Source: a bacterium M00.F.Ca.ET.205.01.1.1 | Lineage (GTDB): Bacteria > Pseudomonadota > Alphaproteobacteria > Rhizobiales > Rhizobiaceae | DNA: 64,000 nt | Direction of reading: 5' to 3' | NCBI GenBank assembly: GCA_004791255.1 | Contig: SRUQ01000007.1 | Coordinates: 1 to 64,000 of the forward strand | Shown: positions 26,266 to 35,213 of the stretch, piece after piece | How the letters are laid out: each line of letters opens with the position of its first letter | How positions within the stretch are numbered: the first letter of the stretch is position 1 | Notes under the pieces: model-generated | Databases searched by the model: none | Told to the model about the DNA's origin: nothing | The model's input: only the letters and a program-made list of their open reading frames with translations | Program-made: the position numbers and the translations under genes

Positions 26266-26509
26266 GGCATTGTCCCGCCATGGCTTTGTTGGAAAATAGA
26301 TGATGGCGATGGTAGACGGGCGCAAGGGAGTAGCAAGGCAACGACGATACGTCTGCGCGGGGCACCCCCGCCACCCTGCCGGGCAGAGGGCCCTGTTCAG
26401 CCGACATTTCCGCTTTTTCTGGGGCAAAATTCCCCTGGCCGTGCGTCATCCTTGCTCCTCGAAACCATTCATGCGAAGAGCCCGCAATGGAAACAGGGAC
26501 GAGCCGACA

Positions 26510-27589
26510 ATGAGCAAGGGCGATAAGGCCAAGCGCAGGAACGGGCTCACCTATGCCGAGGCCGGTGTCGATATAGACGCCGGCAATCTGATGGTCGAGA
26601 AGATCAAGCCGCTGGTGCGCGCGACGCGCCGGCCGGGCGCGGATGGCGAGATCGGCGGCTTCGGCGGCCTGTTCGACCTCAAGGCCGCCGGCTTCACCGA
26701 TCCGGTACTGGTCGCTGCCAATGACGGCGTCGGCACCAAGCTGAAGATCGCCATCGATGCCGGCAAGCACGACACGATCGGGATCGACCTGGTCGCCATG
26801 TGCGTCAACGACATCGTCGTGCAAGGCGCCGAACCACTGTTCTTCCTCGATTATTTCGCCACCGGCAAACTCGACCCCGACCAGGGGGCGGCGATTGTCG
26901 GCGGCATCGCCGAAGGCTGCCGGCAGGCTGGCTGCGCGCTGATCGGCGGCGAAACGGCTGAAATGCCCGGCATGTATCACGGCAAGGACTACGACCTCGC
27001 CGGCTTTGCGGTCGGCGCGGCCGAGCGCGGCCAGCTCTTGCCCACCGACGATATCGTCGAGGGCGATGTTTTGCTCGGCCTCGCCTCGTCGGGTCTCCAC
27101 TCCAATGGGTTCTCACTGGTGCGCCGCATCGTCGAGGCGAGTGGGCTGGCCTGGAGTGCCCCCGCGCCGTTCAACGATGAAGCGACCCTTGCCGAAGCGC
27201 TGCTGGAACCGACACGCATCTATGTGAAGTCGATCCTGAAGGCGATCCGCAACACGCATGGCATCAAGGCGCTCGCCCACATCACCGGCGGCGGCTTTCC
27301 CGAAAACATTCCGCGCGTGCTGCCCAAGGATTTTTCGGCCGAGCTCGATCTTGAGGCGATCGACGTGCCGCCGGTGTTCTCGTGGCTCGCCAAGACCGGC
27401 GGCGTGGCGCCGGAAGAGATGATGCGCACCTTCAATTGCGGCATCGGCATGATCCTGGCGGTAGCGTCCGGCCAGGCGGCACAGGTGGCCGCGGTACTGC
27501 AGGAAGCCGGGGAGACGGTGACGCCGATCGGCCGCATCGTGCCGCGCCGCGACGCCGGTGTCATCTATCGGGGTTCGATCGGCCTATGA
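26510..27589 (+). CDS. purM: Phosphoribosylformylglycinamidine cyclo-ligase
   Basis: 359 residues. PurM closes the imidazole ring in purine synthesis, converting FGAM to AIR with ATP. The nucleotide-binding loop near residue 60-75 reads PVLVAANDGVGTKLKIAIDA, followed by VAMCVNDIVVQGAEPLFFLD, and later CALIGGETAEMPGMY, all classic AIR synthase motifs. The ATG at 26510 is the first of the operon, and its TGA overlaps the ATG of purN (ATGA), indicating translational coupling. No purine riboswitch was seen upstream. Confidence 0.96.
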   Translation: MSKGDKAKRRNGLTYAEAGVDIDAGNLMVEKIKPLVRATRRPGADGEIGGFGGLFDLKAAGFTDPVLVAANDGVGTKLKIAIDAGKHDTIGIDLVAMCVNDIVVQGAEPLFFLDYFATGKLDPDQGAAIVGGIAEGCRQAGCALIGGETAEMPGMYHGKDYDLAGFAVGAAERGQLLPTDDIVEGDVLLGLASSGLHSNGFSLVRRIVEASGLAWSAPAPFNDEATLAEALLEPTRIYVKSILKAIRNTHGIKALAHITGGGFPENIPRVLPKDFSAELDLEAIDVPPVFSWLAKTGGVAPEEMMRTFNCGIGMILAVASGQAAQVAAVLQEAGETVTPIGRIVPRRDAGVIYRGSIGL

Positions 27590-28293
27590 GCAGGAAACGC
27601 ACGGTCGTGCTGATCTCGGGACGCGGCTCCAACATGACGGCGCTGATCGCGGCTGCCAGCGACCCGGCCTTTCCAGCCGAAATCGTTGGCGTCATCTCCG
27701 ACAAGGCCGACGCCGCCGGGCTCGGCATTGCCAAAGCGCGCGGCATCGCCACCCAGGTGATTTCGCGCGCCGACCATGGCAGCAAGCAGGCGCATGACGC
27801 CGCGATCGACGCGGCGCTTACCGCATTCAACGCCGAGATCGTGGCGCTGGCCGGTTACATGCGCATCCTCAGCGCCGGCTTTGTCCAGAAGTGGCAGGGC
27901 CGCATGATCAACATCCACCCTGCCCTGCTGCCAGCCTTCAGGGGGCTTGATACCCATGCGCGGGCGCTGGCCGCCGGCATGCGCATCCATGGTTGCACGG
28001 TGCATTTCGTGACAGCGGAAATGGATGACGGTCCAATCATCGCCCAGGCGGCGGTGCCGGTGATGGTCGGCGACAATGCCGACTCGCTGGCCGCCCGCGT
28101 GCTGAAGGCGGAGCACCGGCTCTATGCGCTGGCGCTGGGCCTGGTTGCCGAGGGCAAGGCGCGCATGGAGAACGGCCGCACCGTGCTTGCCCATTTCGCC
28201 GACGACGCCGACAACGGCACCTCGGTGGTGATGGCGCCCGACCCGCTGCGCGAGGAAGCCGACCTCGAACAGTTGGCGCGGATTACGCCCTGA
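27586..28293 (+). CDS. purN: Phosphoribosylglycinamide formyltransferase
   Basis: 235 residues of the folate-dependent PurN family, transferring a formyl group from 10-formyltetrahydrofolate to GAR. The N-terminal phosphate-binding stretch is VVLISGRGSNMTALIAA; the catalytic triad region is NIHPALLPAFRGLDTHARAL (Asn and His) and FVTAEMDDGPIIAQA (Asp). The C-terminus is some 20 residues longer than the E. coli enzyme (PDPLREEADLEQLARITP), as usual in rhizobia. Start overlaps purM by four bases. Confidence 0.96.
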   Translation: MSRKRTVVLISGRGSNMTALIAAASDPAFPAEIVGVISDKADAAGLGIAKARGIATQVISRADHGSKQAHDAAIDAALTAFNAEIVALAGYMRILSAGFVQKWQGRMINIHPALLPAFRGLDTHARALAAGMRIHGCTVHFVTAEMDDGPIIAQAAVPVMVGDNADSLAARVLKAEHRLYALALGLVAEGKARMENGRTVLAHFADDADNGTSVVMAPDPLREEADLEQLARITP

Positions 28294-28306
28294 GCAGAGC
28301 TCGGTG

Positions 28307-28816
28307 ATGAGACAGCTTTTCCTACTTCGCCACGCCAAATCGAGCTGGGATACGCCTGCGCTCGCCGATTTCGACCGGCCGCTTGCCGAACGCGGATTGA
28401 AGGCAGCCCGATTTGTGGGTCGCGAGCTTGCGGCACGCGACTGGCTGCCGGACCTGGCGCTGGTATCACCGGCGCTGCGCACCCGCGAAACCTGGCGGCT
28501 GGTGGCCGCGGAGTTGCCGGGGCATCCCCGCGCTACGTTTGCCGAGCCTCTCTATGATGCCTCGGCGGCGGATATCATGAACGAGGTGCGCAGAGCCGAT
28601 CCGGCGAGCGGTTGCCTGATGGTGGTCGGCCACAATCCGGGCCTGGAGAATTTGGCAAAACAACTTGCCGGGCCGAGATCGGAAACGAAAGCGCGCGAAA
28701 GACTTGAGGAAAAGTTTCCGACAACGGCCCTGGCGCGCTTTGTCTTTGACGGCGACTGGTCTGGCCTCGCTTCTGCCCGCCTCACGCATTTCCTGCGGCC
28801 AAGGGATCTAAGGTAG
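28307..28816 (+). CDS. Phosphohistidine phosphatase SixA-like (histidine phosphatase family)
   Basis: 169 residues from the ATG at 28307 (a GTG three bases earlier is possible). The RHG motif of the histidine phosphatase superfamily is LLRHAKSSWD near residue 6-15; the second catalytic half is VVGHNPGLENL near 105-115; and the arginine in SPALRTRETW completes the pocket. The short size and RHAKSSW wording match SixA rather than phosphoglycerate mutase. SixA removes phosphate from histidine phosphotransfer domains; here the target is unknown. It follows purN by 13 bases, so it may be co-transcribed. Confidence 0.85.
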   Translation: MRQLFLLRHAKSSWDTPALADFDRPLAERGLKAARFVGRELAARDWLPDLALVSPALRTRETWRLVAAELPGHPRATFAEPLYDASAADIMNEVRRADPASGCLMVVGHNPGLENLAKQLAGPRSETKARERLEEKFPTTALARFVFDGDWSGLASARLTHFLRPRDLR

Positions 28817-28831
28817 AAACCCGATCCCGGG

Positions 28832-28862
28832 CGGGCGCGGCAGGTCAAACCCACCGCGCCCG
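28832..28862 (+). terminator. GC-rich hairpin after the purMN-sixA genes
   Basis: Inverted repeat with 9-base arms CGGGCGCGG (28832-28840) and CCGCGCCCG (28854-28862) and a 13-base loop, starting 16 bases after the phosphatase stop codon. There is no T run after it, so it may act as a weak or factor-dependent terminator or a message-stabilising hairpin. Confidence 0.5.
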
Positions 28863-28870
28863 GGACACTA

Positions 28871-28914
28871 GCAATTCCAGGAAAAGTGCGGAGCGGTTTT
28901 CCGTCCGGAATTGC
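28871..28914. repeat. Palindromic intergenic repeat of the Rhizobiales type
   Basis: Perfect 8-base arms GCAATTCC (28871-28878) and GGAATTGC (28907-28914) enclose a second nested pair GGAAAA and TTTTCC, with a GC-rich centre. The element is followed by AAAACAAAG. From general knowledge, closely similar GCAATTCC-type palindromes are scattered through intergenic regions of Mesorhizobium and relatives. Here it lies at the 3-prime end of the first DUF680 gene and may double as its transcription end. Confidence 0.6.
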
Positions 28915-28928
28915 GAGAAAACAAAGCT

Positions 28929-29168
28929 CTAGTTGCCCCAGATGCCCTGGCCGGGTTCCGGCCATTCTGTGGCGGTCTTCGTCTTGGCATCGGCAGGTTT
29001 GTGGTCGGCCATGCCGGTGTTCTTGAGTGCGCCTGTAACCGCATGATCGACGCCGGCGATCGGTGCGACGGGCTGGTTGGCGGCTTCGGATCCGTAATGG
29101 TCGCTGCCGGCGAAGGTACTGCCGGTGGCAATGAGGATGGCAGCCGCGGTGAGAGCAATTCTGTTCAT
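28929..29168 (-). CDS. DUF680 family small exported protein (copy 1)
   Basis: 79 residues. The signal peptide MNRIALTAAAILIATGSTFA is followed by a mature chain beginning GSDHYGSEAANQPVA and ending GQGIWGN. Both ends are nearly identical to the second copy at 29386-29613, which makes them a recent or conserved paralogue pair. The family is known almost only from Mesorhizobium and has no assigned function. The mature protein is about 59 residues, polar and Gly/Ala-rich, probably periplasmic. The stop codon lies inside the edge of the palindromic repeat. Confidence 0.85.
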   Translation of the reverse strand: MNRIALTAAAILIATGSTFAGSDHYGSEAANQPVAPIAGVDHAVTGALKNTGMADHKPADAKTKTATEWPEPGQGIWGN

Positions 29169-29320
29169 TTCAGGTCTCCTGGTTTCCTGGATCAGGCGGC
29201 GTCTTGGGAGGACGGTTCCGCTGCAGACAAGACCCGATGCGGTCTGGATTTATTCCTGGACGTGGAATGTTTTTTGCCGACTGAGCGGATCGGCAGTTCG
29301 TGCGGATTGCTGCCCCTTGC

Positions 29321-29358
29321 GCAAAAACAAGAGCGGCGGGCCAAGCCCACCGCTCTTG
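29321..29358 (-). terminator. Rho-independent terminator of DUF680 copy 2
   Basis: On the minus strand CAAGAGCGG pairs with CCGCTCTTG around a 13-base GC-rich loop, followed directly by a run of T residues (T5 then GC). It begins about 28 bases after the stop codon of the second DUF680 gene and separates the two copies into independent transcripts. Confidence 0.85.
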
Positions 29359-29385
29359 TAGTCAAGGCTCGATAATCAGCACTGA

Positions 29386-29613
29386 TTAGCGGCCCCAGAT
29401 GCCCTGGCCAGACTGGGCCGGCACCTTGGCGTCGGCATCAGCCTGCGCCTTTTCGGACTTCAGGATCGAGCCGGTGTGGAAGGTGTCGACATTGAAAGTC
29501 GACTGGCTGGCGACCGGCTGGTTGGCGTCGTTGGAGCCGTAATGGTCGCTGCCGGCGAAAGCGCTGCCCGTGGCGATGAGGAGGGCGGCGGCGGTAAGAG
29601 CGATCTTGGTCAT
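29386..29613 (-). CDS. DUF680 family small exported protein (copy 2)
   Basis: 75 residues from the ATG at 29613. Signal peptide MTKIALTAAALLIATGSAFA, then GSDHYGSNDANQPVASQ and the C-terminal GQGIWGR. It differs from copy 1 mainly in the middle (FNVDTFHTGSILKSEKAQAD), so the conserved parts are the mature N-terminus and the GQGIWG tail. It has its own terminator, and the 468-base gap upstream allows its own promoter. Function unknown; likely periplasmic. Confidence 0.85.
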   Translation of the reverse strand: MTKIALTAAALLIATGSAFAGSDHYGSNDANQPVASQSTFNVDTFHTGSILKSEKAQADADAKVPAQSGQGIWGR

Positions 29614-30081
29614 TTTAAGTACTCCTGAATTTCTTTGTTCTGTCCGTCTGGTGGCGTGCCCTTGGGAGGAATTTCGCGTCGCTCGGACCACCCCGAGATG
29701 GGTTGATGGTTTGGCGACTTCCAATCACGAAGATGTTCCTTCGCAATGTCAGCCCCGCTCTTGAAATCCGGCCAATGGACTCGGCACCCACAATATTATT
29801 GTTTCATATCAATGATTTAGGAGAAGCCACAGGTTAACCTTGACTACACTTTGCCAGGCCAGCGTTCATCACAGATGCACGGTCTGTCAACATAAATCGA
29901 ACCGAACGGTTCGGTTCGAATAATAGTAGCGCGGCTTATGCCGCTCGGTTGCCTGCGTTTGCCTTGCAAGCGGATCGATATTATCGCTTGTGAATGGTCC
30001 TCAACCGGACACGGGTTGGCGGTGCCGGTCGACAAAACGGAGGAAGACCAGGGTGAGCTGCTTCCCAGGACAGCGATAGAA
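29614..30081. other. Gene-free region with AT-rich part and a long palindrome
   Basis: About 470 bases between the second DUF680 gene (minus) and the response regulator (plus). The centre (29780-29940) is AT-rich and probably holds both promoters. It contains a nearly ideal palindrome at 29897-29919, described separately. No open frame with convincing ribosome binding site was found; an upstream extension of the response regulator from 29938 is rejected because it lacks similarity to the receiver fold. Confidence 0.45.
29897..29919. promoter_or_regulatory. Perfect 23-base palindrome, TetR-type operator
   Basis: Arms TCGAACCGAAC and GTTCGGTTCGA flank a single central G. The core ACCGAACGGTTCGGT is of the form bound by TetR-family repressors of efflux systems in proteobacteria. 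It lies about 160 bases before the response regulator start codon and about 280 bases before the DUF680 copy 2 start. No TetR gene or efflux pump is adjacent in this window. Confidence 0.6.
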
Positions 30082-30750
30082 ATGCGGCTGCTGCTCGTCG
30101 AAGACAATCGCGAACTGGCGGACTGGCTGGGCAAGACCCTGCGCCAGGCGAACTATGTCGTCGATGTCGTCCATGACGGCGAGGATGTCGAGCACGCGCT
30201 TGCCGCGGGCGACCACGCGCTTATCATCCTCGACCTTGCCTTGCCGCGCATGGGCGGAATGGAGGTGCTGCGCAAGCTCAGGGCACGCGGAAACAGGGTG
30301 CCGGTGATCGTGCTCACCGCCAATGCCAGCCTTGACGGCCGCGTCAAGGGTCTCAACGAAGGCGCCGACGACTATCTGGCCAAGCCCTTCCAGATCGAGG
30401 AGCTCGAAGCCCGCATCCGCGTGCAGCTGCGCCGCGCCAACGACCGCACGGCGCCGGTCGTTGCCTGCGGTGATCTTGTCTTCGACACCAACACGCGGCT
30501 GTTTTCGCTGGCCGGCGAGACGCTGGCGCTCACGCCGCGCGAACATGCGGTGCTCGAACAATTGATGGTCAAGGCCGGGCGCACGGTGAGCAAGGCGGCA
30601 CTGTCGGCGGCGATCTACGATTTCGAGACCGACGCCGACCCCAGCGCCATCGAAATCTACGTGCATCGTGTGCGCAAGAAACTCGAGGGATCGCGCGTCC
30701 AGATCGCCACCTTGCGCGGCCTCGGCTATTTGCTTCGCCATGAAGATTAG
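30082..30750 (+). CDS. OmpR-family response regulator (TctD-like)
   Basis: 222 residues from the ATG at 30082. Receiver domain: MRLLLVEDNRELADWLG with the acidic pocket, the phosphorylated Asp in LIILDLALPRMGGMEVL near 51, Thr in IVLTANA and Lys in DDYLAKPFQ. The winged-helix output domain ends with IEIYVHRVRKKLEG and IATLRGLGYLL. The overall wording matches TctD, which controls tricarboxylate uptake in Salmonella. The kinase gene follows after five bases. No tctCBA tricarboxylate transporter genes are beside it, so the true target is uncertain. Confidence 0.88.
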   Translation: MRLLLVEDNRELADWLGKTLRQANYVVDVVHDGEDVEHALAAGDHALIILDLALPRMGGMEVLRKLRARGNRVPVIVLTANASLDGRVKGLNEGADDYLAKPFQIEELEARIRVQLRRANDRTAPVVACGDLVFDTNTRLFSLAGETLALTPREHAVLEQLMVKAGRTVSKAALSAAIYDFETDADPSAIEIYVHRVRKKLEGSRVQIATLRGLGYLLRHED

Positions 30751-30755
30751 GCGTC

Positions 30756-32108
30756 ATGAGGATTAACAGCCTTCGCCTGCAGCTGCTGGCCTGGGTGGTG
30801 CTGCCGCTGGCCGCATTGGCGGCTATCAATCTGTGGACCAGCCAGCGCAACGCGCTGGCGACTGCCGACCTCGTCACCGACCGGATGCTGGTGGGATCCG
30901 CCCGCGCAATTGCCGAGCAGGTGGCGATGGCGGACGGCGTGCTCGACGCCACCGTGCCTCCGGCCGCGATCGAGATGTTCGACACAGGCGACCGCGACAG
31001 CGTCTACTACCGCGTCGAGACCGCCGGCGGACGGCTGCTTACCGGCTATCCCGACCTGCCGGTGGCGCCGGGCGGAAAGAGCGTTGAGGCGGCCTATCGC
31101 GACCATCCGTTGCGGCTTGCAACGCTTAGCCATGCGGTAGTCGGCGCCGGGGCGGATTCGCCGATCATCGTCACCGTGGGCGTCACGCTTGCCGGCCACG
31201 ACGCGATGGTGAAACGCCTCTGGCTCAGCGCTTTTGCCCAACAGCTGGCGCTGGTGGCGATTGCCGGCGTCTTGGTGCTGCTGGGTCTGCGCCGCGGGCT
31301 GGCGCCGCTGATCCGGCTGCGTGACGCCGTGCGCTCACCAAGCCGCAATGAGCTTGATCCTATCCAGGTTTCTGGTGCGCAGAGCGAGATCCGGCCGCTG
31401 ATCGATGCACTCAATGTCTATATGGAGCGCGTGCGGGCACAGATGGCCGCACAGCGGCGCTTCATCGCCAATGCGGCGCATCAGTTGCGCACGCCTTTGG
31501 CCCTCCTGTCGACACAGGCAAGCTATGCGCTTCGTGAGAGTGCCGCCGATCAGCGCCAGGAAGCCCTGGTGGCGCTGCAGGCAAGCTCCGGCAAGCTGGC
31601 CCGGCTCGCCGAGCAGCTTTTGACCCTGTCGCGCGCGGAGCCCGGCAGCCGGCGGCCACGCGCCGATCGCATCGATCTCACCGAAGCCGCCCGGCAAGTG
31701 CTGGAAACGCATGCCCCGAACGCGATCGCCCGCAAGATCGATCTCGGCCTCGAGGAAGCCGGCCCCGTGCCGGTCATCGGCGACGGCACCATGCTGCGCG
31801 AGATGATCGTCAACCTCGTCGACAACGCGCTGCGCTATTCCACTCCAGGCGGCAGCGTGACGGTGAAACTCACCTCGGCAGCCGGCGAGGCTGAGCTCAC
31901 GGTCACCGATGCCGGACCTGGCATTCCAGCGGAGGAACGGGAGCATGTCTTCGAGCGCTTCTACCGCGTTGCCGGCGCCAGCGAGGAAGGCAGCGGGCTT
32001 GGCCTGGCGATCGTGCGCGAGGTGGTCGAGAATGCCGGCGGCAGCGTAACGCTTTGCGATGCCGCCACCGGCGGGCTGGTGGTCGAGGTCAGGCTGCCCC
32101 TGGCCTGA
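30756..32108 (+). CDS. Sensor histidine kinase (TctE-like)
   Basis: 450 residues. N-terminal membrane helix LLAWVVLPLAALAAINLWTS, a periplasmic TctE-type sensor domain of about 130 residues, then helix two FAQQLALVAIAGVLVLLGLR and a HAMP-like linker. The H-box is RRFIANAAHQLRTPLALLST with the phosphorylated His, followed by N-box NLVDNALRYSTPGG, and G-boxes VTDAGPGIP and GSGLGLAIV. All catalytic elements are intact. It is the partner of the response regulator upstream. The periplasmic domain type suggests sensing of a carboxylate or cation-carboxylate complex, by analogy only. Confidence 0.88.
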   Translation: MRINSLRLQLLAWVVLPLAALAAINLWTSQRNALATADLVTDRMLVGSARAIAEQVAMADGVLDATVPPAAIEMFDTGDRDSVYYRVETAGGRLLTGYPDLPVAPGGKSVEAAYRDHPLRLATLSHAVVGAGADSPIIVTVGVTLAGHDAMVKRLWLSAFAQQLALVAIAGVLVLLGLRRGLAPLIRLRDAVRSPSRNELDPIQVSGAQSEIRPLIDALNVYMERVRAQMAAQRRFIANAAHQLRTPLALLSTQASYALRESAADQRQEALVALQASSGKLARLAEQLLTLSRAEPGSRRPRADRIDLTEAARQVLETHAPNAIARKIDLGLEEAGPVPVIGDGTMLREMIVNLVDNALRYSTPGGSVTVKLTSAAGEAELTVTDAGPGIPAEEREHVFERFYRVAGASEEGSGLGLAIVREVVENAGGSVTLCDAATGGLVVEVRLPLA

Positions 32109-32112
32109 TCGA

Positions 32113-32991
32113 TCAGGCTCCCTGCTCGTTGAACGGCGCCGGGCGCCACTTCACCACATAGTTCTCGAAGCGGGTGATGATGAATTCCACCACCAGCGCC
32201 ATGACGGCCAGGATGATCATGGCGGCAAAGACGCCATTGGCGTTGAAGGCGCCCTGCGCGGTCGAGATCAGCAAGCCCATGCCCTGTTTGGCGCCGAGGA
32301 ATTCACCGACCACGGCACCAACCAGCGCAAAACCGAAGCTGACATGCAGGCTGGCCAGGATCCAGCTCATCGCCGACGGGATGATGACCGTGGTGGTGAT
32401 CTGGAACGGCGAGGCGCCGAGAATCTGGGCGTTGGCGATCATCGATCTGTCGGCCTCGCGCACGCCCTGGAACGCGTTGGCGAAGACGACGAAAAAAACC
32501 ATCACCACGGCGAGCGCCACCTTGGAGGCCATGCCGAGGCCGAGCGCGATGATGAAGACGGAGCCCAGCACGACGCGCGGCACGGAATTGGCGATCTTGA
32601 TGTAGATGGAAAAGACATCCGCCAGGAGCCGGTTGCGGCCGAGGATGATGCCGGCTGCGATGCCGCCGAGCGCGCCGATGACGAAGCCGAGGAAGGTTTC
32701 CTCCAGCGTCACATAGATCTGCAGCCAGAGCGGCCCTTGCGAAGTGCCCTCGGTGACCCACGACCATATCTGCTCCCATATGCCGGAGGGGCTGGAGAAG
32801 AAGAACGGGTCGATGAAGTTGTAGTCCGCGCCGAGTTCCCACAAAGCCAGGAAGACGACGAGAATTGCGAGCCGCAGGCCGATCACCAGGGCATGGCGCC
32901 GGTGCAGGCGCGCCTTTGCGCGGGCTTCGGCGACCGCGATCGAGGTTTCGCGCGTGGCAGCCCTGTCGGCCGCTGGAGAGATGGCTGTCAT
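32113..32991 (-). CDS. ABC transporter permease (SsuC/TauC/NrtB type)
   Basis: 292 residues with about six membrane segments. The permease family signature with the EAA-type coupling loop appears as FANAFQGVREADRSMIANAQ and ILGASPFQITTTVIIPSAMS. An N-terminal cytoplasmic extension of about 40 basic residues precedes the first helix. It is the third gene of an operon ordered binding protein, ATPase, permease, as in importers for nitrate, sulfonates, taurine and pyrimidine precursors. It converges with the TctE-like kinase gene, five bases away. Confidence 0.87.
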   Translation of the reverse strand: MTAISPAADRAATRETSIAVAEARAKARLHRRHALVIGLRLAILVVFLALWELGADYNFIDPFFFSSPSGIWEQIWSWVTEGTSQGPLWLQIYVTLEETFLGFVIGALGGIAAGIILGRNRLLADVFSIYIKIANSVPRVVLGSVFIIALGLGMASKVALAVVMVFFVVFANAFQGVREADRSMIANAQILGASPFQITTTVIIPSAMSWILASLHVSFGFALVGAVVGEFLGAKQGMGLLISTAQGAFNANGVFAAMIILAVMALVVEFIITRFENYVVKWRPAPFNEQGA

Positions 32992-33004
32992 GTCGTTTCT
33001 CCTC

Positions 33005-33859
<855 letters not shown>

Positions 33860-33983
33860 GGCACACTCCTGTGGCGATGGTGCTGGGATGCCGGCAGGTT
33901 GCGCCCGCGAGCTCACCGTTCATCGGCATCCGGGAAGGCGCCGCTGCCGAATTGATTCAGGCAGCCGGCGCAAGGTGTTGTTT

Positions 33984-34017
33984 TTCAACAGGCGCGGAGA
34001 ATTCCGCGCCTGTTGAA
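33984..34017 (-). promoter_or_regulatory. Intercistronic hairpin after the binding-protein gene
   Basis: Perfect 15-base inverted repeat (TTCAACAGGCGCGGA and its complement) around a 4-base loop, starting five bases after the stop codon of the substrate-binding protein gene. On the minus strand it is followed by A residues, not T, so it is not a classic terminator. Like the hairpin after aapJ, it may raise binding-protein expression relative to ATPase and permease. Confidence 0.6.
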
Positions 34018-34021
34018 TGGC

Positions 34022-35035
34022 CTATTTGGCGGCGTCGACGAATTCCGTCGTATAGGTTTTCGACAGGTCGATCTGCTTGCCCTGCAAGCTCTTGGAGAAG
34101 GTCGAAAGCACCTTGAGCACCGTCTGCGGGCCATCGGTCGGCATGCGTCCATCGGGTGTGAACATGGCCTTGCCGCCGGCCAGGCCCTTTATATAGAGAT
34201 CCCTGTTGCCGGCGTAGTAGTCCTTCGGCATCTTGTCCGCGATCTCCTCGGCCGAATGGCCGGCGATGAACTTCATCGTCTTGACGAAGGCATTGGCGAG
34301 CTTCTGCGCCTCGTCCTTGTGGCCTTCGACCCAGGACGACTGGACGTAGAAGGAGGCCGCCGGATAATCGCCGCCCAGCGCTTCCTTGGTCTTTTCCGGC
34401 GTGCGCATGTCGACAAGGATGTTGGCCTCGCCGGTCGCGAGCAGCTTGGCAATGGTCGGTTCGGTGGTCATGCCGGCCTGGATCTGGTCCTGCTTGATGG
34501 CGGCGATGAAGGTGTTGCCGGCGCCAACCGGCAGCAGCGTGTAGTCGCCAGGCTTCAGGCCGCTGCGCACGGCAAGATACTGGCTGAGGAAATCGGTCGA
34601 GGAGCCGAGGCCGGTGACGCCAAGCGTGGCGCCCTTGAAGTCGGCCGGCGACTTGATCTCCGGATGCTTGGCCGAGACCAGCTCGACCTCACCTGGCGCC
34701 TGGCTGAACTGGACGATCGACTGGATGTATTTGCCCTTCGACTGCAGGTCGACGGTGTGGTCGTAGAAGCCGACGACGCCCTGTACGGCGCCGGCCAGCA
34801 ATTCGTTCTCGGCCTCGACGCCGGCGCGTGAATTGACCAGTTCGACGTCGAGCCCCTCGTCCTTGAAGTAGCCGAGCTGCTGGGTGAGCACGGCCGGCAG
34901 ATAGATCTGCTTTTCCATGCCGCCGACGATGATGGTGATCTTGTCGGCGGCGGACGCCGCAGTCGCGCCCGTGGCGGCGATGGCAAGCGTCAGCGCAGCC
35001 GAACGCAAGATGCATTTCGAGATGAAACCGGTCAC
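34022..35035 (-). CDS. ABC transporter substrate-binding protein (NMT1/SsuA-like)
   Basis: 337 residues from a GTG at 35035, chosen because GGAGG lies eight bases upstream. Signal peptide ILRSAALTLAIAATGATAAS with cleavage near ASA-ADK. The mature part KITIIVGGMEKQIYLPAVLT and QQLGYFKDEGLDVELVNSRA is the NMT1/THI5-like fold of binding proteins for sulfonates, nitrate, taurine, aromatic acids or pyrimidine precursors. The ligand is not predictable: no sulfonatase, taurine or thiamine genes are adjacent. First gene of the three-gene operon. Confidence 0.85.
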   Translation of the reverse strand: MTGFISKCILRSAALTLAIAATGATAASAADKITIIVGGMEKQIYLPAVLTQQLGYFKDEGLDVELVNSRAGVEAENELLAGAVQGVVGFYDHTVDLQSKGKYIQSIVQFSQAPGEVELVSAKHPEIKSPADFKGATLGVTGLGSSTDFLSQYLAVRSGLKPGDYTLLPVGAGNTFIAAIKQDQIQAGMTTEPTIAKLLATGEANILVDMRTPEKTKEALGGDYPAASFYVQSSWVEGHKDEAQKLANAFVKTMKFIAGHSAEEIADKMPKDYYAGNRDLYIKGLAGGKAMFTPDGRMPTDGPQTVLKVLSTFSKSLQGKQIDLSKTYTTEFVDAAK

Positions 35036-35213
35036 GTAATTTCCTCCACCTTGGCGGCACGCCATTCAAGCCGCACCGCATTTCCTCCTGCCGGCCGCTC
35101 CCGCACCGGTCACGTGGCGAACGCCACAAAACCGTCATGGCATGGCCAAGCTTTCAGCTGGCTTTCAGTCGTTTTAGCGGCCGGTGAAAGTGGAAACCTG
35201 CAAAATTTGCCGG

